From Bacteroidota bacterium (GTDB lineage Bacteria > Bacteroidota > Bacteroidia > Chitinophagales > Chitinophagaceae): a DNA stretch of 6,940 bases. Under the pieces are notes generated by a model, which was not told the DNA's origin, did no database searches, and saw only the letters and a program-made list of their open reading frames with translations. The stretch spans positions 1-6,940 of the forward strand of contig CANHJA010000121.1 of assembly GCA_947460795.1 (NCBI GenBank). Reading direction: 5' to 3'. Below, piece after piece: positions 6,876 through 6,940 of this stretch (position 1 is its first letter; each line of letters begins with the position of its first letter). The position numbers and the translations under genes were made by a program.

Positions 6876-6940
6876 ATGAAAAAAATAATTTTAGCAATTT
6901 TAGCCATTACCTCAGTAGGTATTGCCAATGCACAAACACC
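6876..6940 (+). CDS. Start of an exported protein of unknown function (truncated by window end)
   Basis: ATG 6876 opens a frame of 21 full codons: MKKIILAILAITSVGIANAQT. This is a standard Sec signal peptide with a positive N-region (KK), a hydrophobic core and a likely signal peptidase I site ANA|Q. No cysteine lipobox is seen, so the product should be periplasmic, secreted or in the outer membrane rather than a lipoprotein. It begins 23 bp after the stop of the DUF5689-type lipoprotein gene, with no terminator between, so it is probably the third gene of the receptor operon. The first 18 bases are identical to the start of the upstream lipoprotein gene (both encode MKKIIL), which is ordinary signal-peptide similarity. 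Nothing of the mature domain lies in the window, so no function can be given. Confidence 0.75.
   Translation, partial: MKKIILAILAITSVGIANAQT

Noticed and set aside
5332..6893. Identical 18-base stretch at the starts of two genes (5332 and 6876) as a possible direct repeat.
   Set aside because: It encodes MKKIIL in both signal peptides, is A-rich and common in Bacteroidota, and shows no flanking similarity that would indicate a mobile or recombination site.

Overview
The window looks like chromosomal DNA from a member of the Bacteroidota. The evidence is low GC content, A-rich translation leaders without clear Shine-Dalgarno motifs, TAnnTTTG-type -7 promoter boxes, an outer-membrane TonB-dependent receptor with a carboxypeptidase-regulatory-like N-terminal domain, and two lipoproteins typical of the phylum. 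The sequence does not settle genus or species. No rRNA, tRNA, CRISPR array, insertion sequence or phage gene is visible.

Left half (1-2341, minus strand). Read in transcription order, a full-length biotin carboxylase (2341->863) is followed after 64 bp by a small lipocalin-like lipoprotein (798->358). After 15 bp comes a GtrA-like membrane protein that starts with GTG at 342 and runs off the left edge. The last two probably form one transcript. Their functional link to the biotin carboxylase is unclear.

Centre (2342-2511). This is a divergent intergenic region. Rightward there is a good Bacteroidota promoter (TTG-N19-TACATTTG). Leftward there is a TATATTTG -7 box with a weak upstream element in front of the biotin carboxylase.

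Right half (2512-6940, plus strand). A 925-residue TonB-dependent receptor, a 506-residue DUF5689-type lipoprotein and the first 21 codons of another exported protein follow each other with gaps of 42 and 23 bp and no visible terminator, so they probably form one operon. The layout recalls SusC/SusD uptake systems, but the lipoprotein is not SusD-like. It is built from two tandem copies of a two-part beta-rich unit. The ligand cannot be read from the sequence. The least characterised part of the window is this receptor plus duplicated lipoprotein plus secreted protein, with the identity of the third gene lying outside the window.
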